Of a DNA stretch of 64,000 nucleotides, positions 60,990-64,000 are shown one piece after another. Within the stretch, counting starts at the first letter, position 1. Every line of letters starts with the position of its first letter. The notes beneath the pieces were generated by a model, which ran no database searches, had not been told where the DNA came from, and was given only the letters and a program-made list of their open reading frames with translations. Origin of the DNA: Haberlea rhodopensis (taxonomy: Eukaryota > Streptophyta > Magnoliopsida > Lamiales > Gesneriaceae). Location of the stretch: positions 248,001-312,000 of the forward strand of contig CAJQUN010000449.1 of NCBI GenBank assembly GCA_907163345.1, given 5' to 3'. Made by a program: the position numbers and the translations under genes.

Positions 60990-61362
60990 GGTATGGGGGC
61001 ATCTGCAGATGGTATGGGCTGGTAGGGGGTGGTTGGATGGTGGGTTATGTTTTTGTCCCGGTATTTAGCATGATGTATTAAAATATCCTCACATGATATT
61101 TTATAGTATTTATTCAATAAAATACTTCAAATTCTTATTAAACATGCTTTACCAAAATGAACAACACCCACCCCAAAATAATCATGCCATTACCCAAATT
61201 CCCAACATATATCACATGTACCCTGAAATGCATTACTAGGTCATGACCACCGCATGACTAAGCATTCCCCATTATAATAAATCAACCCAATAATTTAACA
61301 CCATAATCCCCACATAACACAATAAATGTTCAATTACACATAATCAATTCGGGGATATCACA

Positions 61363-61380
61363 ATACTCCCCTACTTATAA
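61363..61380 (-). promoter_or_regulatory. Polypurine tract of the third gypsy element
   Basis: On -, ATAAGTAGGGGAGTATTG precedes the LTR and follows GGGGACGAAATC, matching the tract of the tandem elements. Confidence 0.85.
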
Positions 61381-61433
61381 GATTTCGTCCCCGAAATCAG
61401 AATGCACTTACCCAAAACAAAACAAAACATAAA

Positions 61434-64000
61434 TCACATACTAGAAAACAGTTCCGGATAGTGTTGCACCATGTGTCGCTCCATCTCCCACGTGGCCTCT
61501 TCGACACCCCTACGGTCCCACTGAACTTTTACCATAGGTATCACTTTGTTTCGAAGTCTGCGGTCTGCACGATCCAGGATTCTAACAGGCCGCTCCACAT
61601 AAGGTACATCGGACTCTATCTGAACCTCAAAAGGTTGCAACACATGAGAAGGATCTGGCTCGTACTTCCGCAACATAGATACGTGGAACACATAATGTAT
61701 ACCAGACAGAGTGGGTGGTAAAGCCAGTCGGTATGCCAAAGTACCAATACGCCGTAAAATCTCGTACGGTCCAACATACCTCGGAGACAATTTCCCCCGC
61801 ATTCCAAATCGCACCACTCCTCTGAAAGGTGAGATCTTCAAAAAGACCCTGTCGCCCAACTGAAACTCTAACGGCCGACGCCGTTGATTAGCATACGCTG
61901 CCTGCCTGTCCTGGGCTGCTTTCATTTTCTGCCTTATCACCTTTATCTTTTCTTCCATTTCCCGGATCAAATCTGGTCCTCTGACTGATTTACTATCCAC
62001 ATCGTCCCAACATAACGGTGACCTACAACGTCTACCGTAGAGAGCCTCAAAAGGAGCCATTTGTATGCTTGCCTGGTAGCTATTGTTATAAGAAAATTCT
62101 ACCAAGGCTACTGAATCCTGCCAAGAAGCATCAAATTCCAACACACATGCCCTCAACATGTCCTCGAGCCTTTGGATAGTACGTTCGGTCTGGCCATCCG
62201 TTTGAGGATGGTATGCTGTGCTCAACCTCAATTCTGTACCCAGAGCTGACTGAAGACCTTCCCAGAAGTAAGATGTAAAACGTGGATCTCGATCAGACAC
62301 AATCGAAACAGGGATCCCGTGCAGTCTCACCACATCTCGAACATATAAATGTGCCATCCTCAAATAGGTGAAGGTCATACTGTATGGAATGAAGTGAGCC
62401 ACTTTAGTCAATCTGTCTACAATCACCCAGATAGCATCAAAACCCAAAAGGGTCCTCGGCAAGTGGGTCACAAAGTCCATGGATACGTGTTCCCACTTCC
62501 ATTCAGGTATCTCTAAGCTCTTAAGCTCACCACCAGGCCTCTGCCTCTCAGCCTTCACCTGCTGACAAATCAAGCATCTCTTAACGAATGTAGTAACATC
62601 TCGTTTCATTCGTTTCCACCAAAACTGGCCACCTAAATCCTTGTACATCTTTCTCCCGCCCGGGTGAATACTCATCCTGCTGCTATGAGCTCGCTGTAAG
62701 ATCCCCTTACGCAACTCTGGCGTATTCGGAACCACCCATCGGTCACCAATCCTCAAAGAACCGTCCTCAGCCATCCTGAACCTTGATGACTGACCCAGAC
62801 GAACCACCGATAACCATCTCTGGACCTCTTCGTCTGCTCCCCGAGCCTTCCGAATGTGATCATAAATGTCCGGCTCAGCTAATAAAGTTGATACACGTAT
62901 CGGTGAAGCAAACACGTCATAATCAAAACCCAACTGACAGTAGGAAGCCATCATAGCTGACAAACACATGACATCCTCTGCTGTGTTCTTCACTTTCCGA
63001 CTCAAAGCGTCGGCTGTCAAATTTGCTCTACCCGGATGGTACTCGATTTCACAATCATAGTCTTTCAGTAGGTCCATCCATCTTCTTTGTCTCATATTCA
63101 GCTCAGCCTGCGTAAACAAGAACTTCAGGCTCTTGTGATCGGTGTAGATGATAAATGATGTACCATATAAGTAGCGTCGACATATCTTCAAAGCAAACAC
63201 TATAGCCGCTAACTCCAAGTCATGGACTGGATACCTCGTCTCATGCGGTTTCAACTGCCTTGACGCATAAGCCACTACATGCTTATCCTGGATCAGCACA
63301 CATCCTAAACCCTGAAGGGATGCATCAGTATAGAGAACGAACCGATTGTTCTCCCTAGGAATCACCAATACTGGTGCTGAAGTCAATCTGTGCTTCAACT
63401 CTGGAAGCTCTGCTCACAAGCTTCCGACCAAAAGAATGGGACTTCCTTTTGAGTTAGCTACGTCAGTGGTTTGGCAATCTTAGAAAACCCTTTGACGAAG
63501 CGTCGATAATACCCTGCCAAACCAAGAAAACTCCGAATCTCGGGTACTGAAGTAAGCGTAGACCAATCCATTACTGCCTCTACTTTCCTGGGGTCTACTT
63601 ATATCCCATCTCCAGAGATAATATGACCCATAAATGCTACGCTGTTCAGCCAGAACTCACACTTGCTGAGTTTGGCGTACAACTGATGATCTCTGAGGAT
63701 CTGAAGCACCGTCCTCAAATGATTGGCATGCTCCTCCTTACTTCTCGAATAGACAAGAATGTCATCAATAAATACGATCATGAACTGATCAAGATACTTC
63801 TGAAACACTCTGTTCATCAGCCTAATAAAGACAGCCGGGGCATTCGTCACACCGAACGGCATAACTAAGAACTCGTAGTGCCCATACTGAGTCCGAAACG
63901 CTGTCTTTTGAATGTCATCAGCTCTAACCCGTATCTGATGGTATCCTGACCTCAAGTCAATCTTGGAATACAGTTCTGTGCCCTGAAGCTGATCAAATAG
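61434..64000 (-). pseudogene. Gypsy chromovirus pol, 3' part, disrupted and incomplete
   Basis: From the window end on -: RT (MRSGYHQIRV near 63955; VFIDDILVYS near 63775), RNase H (LYTDASLQGLGCVL near 63340), HHCC (CLICQQVKAERQRP near 62585), integrase core (SIVSDRDPRF near 62305; HPQTDGQTERTIQ near 62200) and chromodomain (VKVQWDRRGVEEATWE near 61520), ending at a TGA at 61434-61436. RNase H to chromodomain is one open frame of about 654 codons. Breaks: TAA at 63599-63601, TAG at 63458-63460, and a frame change between 63458 and 63398. It is distinct from the tandem copies at many residues and shares none of their lesions in the region seen. Confidence 0.94.

Larger units (their letters stand above)
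59276..61362 (-). repeat. 3' LTR of the third gypsy element (2087 bp)
   Basis: On - it begins TGTGATATCCCCG at 61362 and ends at 59276 (TGTGAGACCCC read on +). On - it contains, in order: a GC-skewed leader with a G/C homopolymer (60958-60989), a GATC palindrome cluster (60586-60368), a predicted 64-nt exon (60279-60216) with GTACGT donor, and CGCTT...AAGCG hairpins (60010-59820). Confidence 0.88.
59276..64000 (-). mobile_element. Third Ty3/gypsy chromodomain element (-), runs off window
   Basis: On -: RT, RNase H, integrase and chromodomain (64000-61434), polypurine tract, 3' LTR (61362-59276). It is a close relative of the tandem at 28135-44608 by protein, but its LTR is clearly different. 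It was inserted into the LTR at 57659. The right end and 5' LTR are outside the window, so the target duplication cannot be verified. Confidence 0.92.

Overview
This window is plant nuclear DNA made almost entirely of nested LTR retrotransposons. I found no host gene, structural RNA gene, CRISPR array or bacterial operon. The evidence for a plant is the repeated initiator-methionine-tRNA primer binding site (TGGTATCAGAGC), plant-type Ty1/copia and Ty3/gypsy chromodomain polyproteins, long LTRs of 1.4-2.8 kb, and nesting typical of heterochromatin. Every recognisable polyprotein is broken by stops and frameshifts.

Layout. (1) 1-25377: a Ty1/copia element on +, entering the window inside its 5' LTR. 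Its leader is split by a 17.5 kb composite at 1826-19319, flanked by a perfect 5-bp duplication (GTGCT). The composite is a coding-less, LARD-like element on - whose own 5' LTR is interrupted by a related LARD-like element on + (10411-19106). (2) 25378-28129 and 44614-45018: a second copy of the same copia family on -, broken in its integrase by element 1 and in its leader by the next insertion. (3) 28135-44608: a Ty3/gypsy chromodomain (Tekay/Del-like) tandem, LTR-internal-LTR-internal-LTR, flanked once by ACGTA. The last LTR has an internal 0.8 kb duplication. (4) 45019-59275: a mosaic of solo, truncated and LTR-in-LTR insertions, one solo LTR having perfect GAATC duplications. (5) 59276-64000: a third gypsy element on -, running off the window.

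The most interesting signal is an architecture shared by the long LTRs of otherwise different families. Each gypsy-type LTR holds, in order: a promoter and leader; a cluster of the palindrome GCGATCGATCGC spaced about 21 bp apart (absent from the LARD-like LTRs); a predicted 58-68 nt exon that starts after a TAG acceptor and ends at a GTACGT donor; and, 130-240 nt further on, a family-specific array of short hairpins. In several arrays the loop is constant while stem bases change in pairs. In the gypsy tandem a strong acceptor lies one base before the gag start, so splicing from the LTR would remove the primer binding site and hairpin array from gag mRNA but not from genomic RNA. This reading is inferred from sequence alone.
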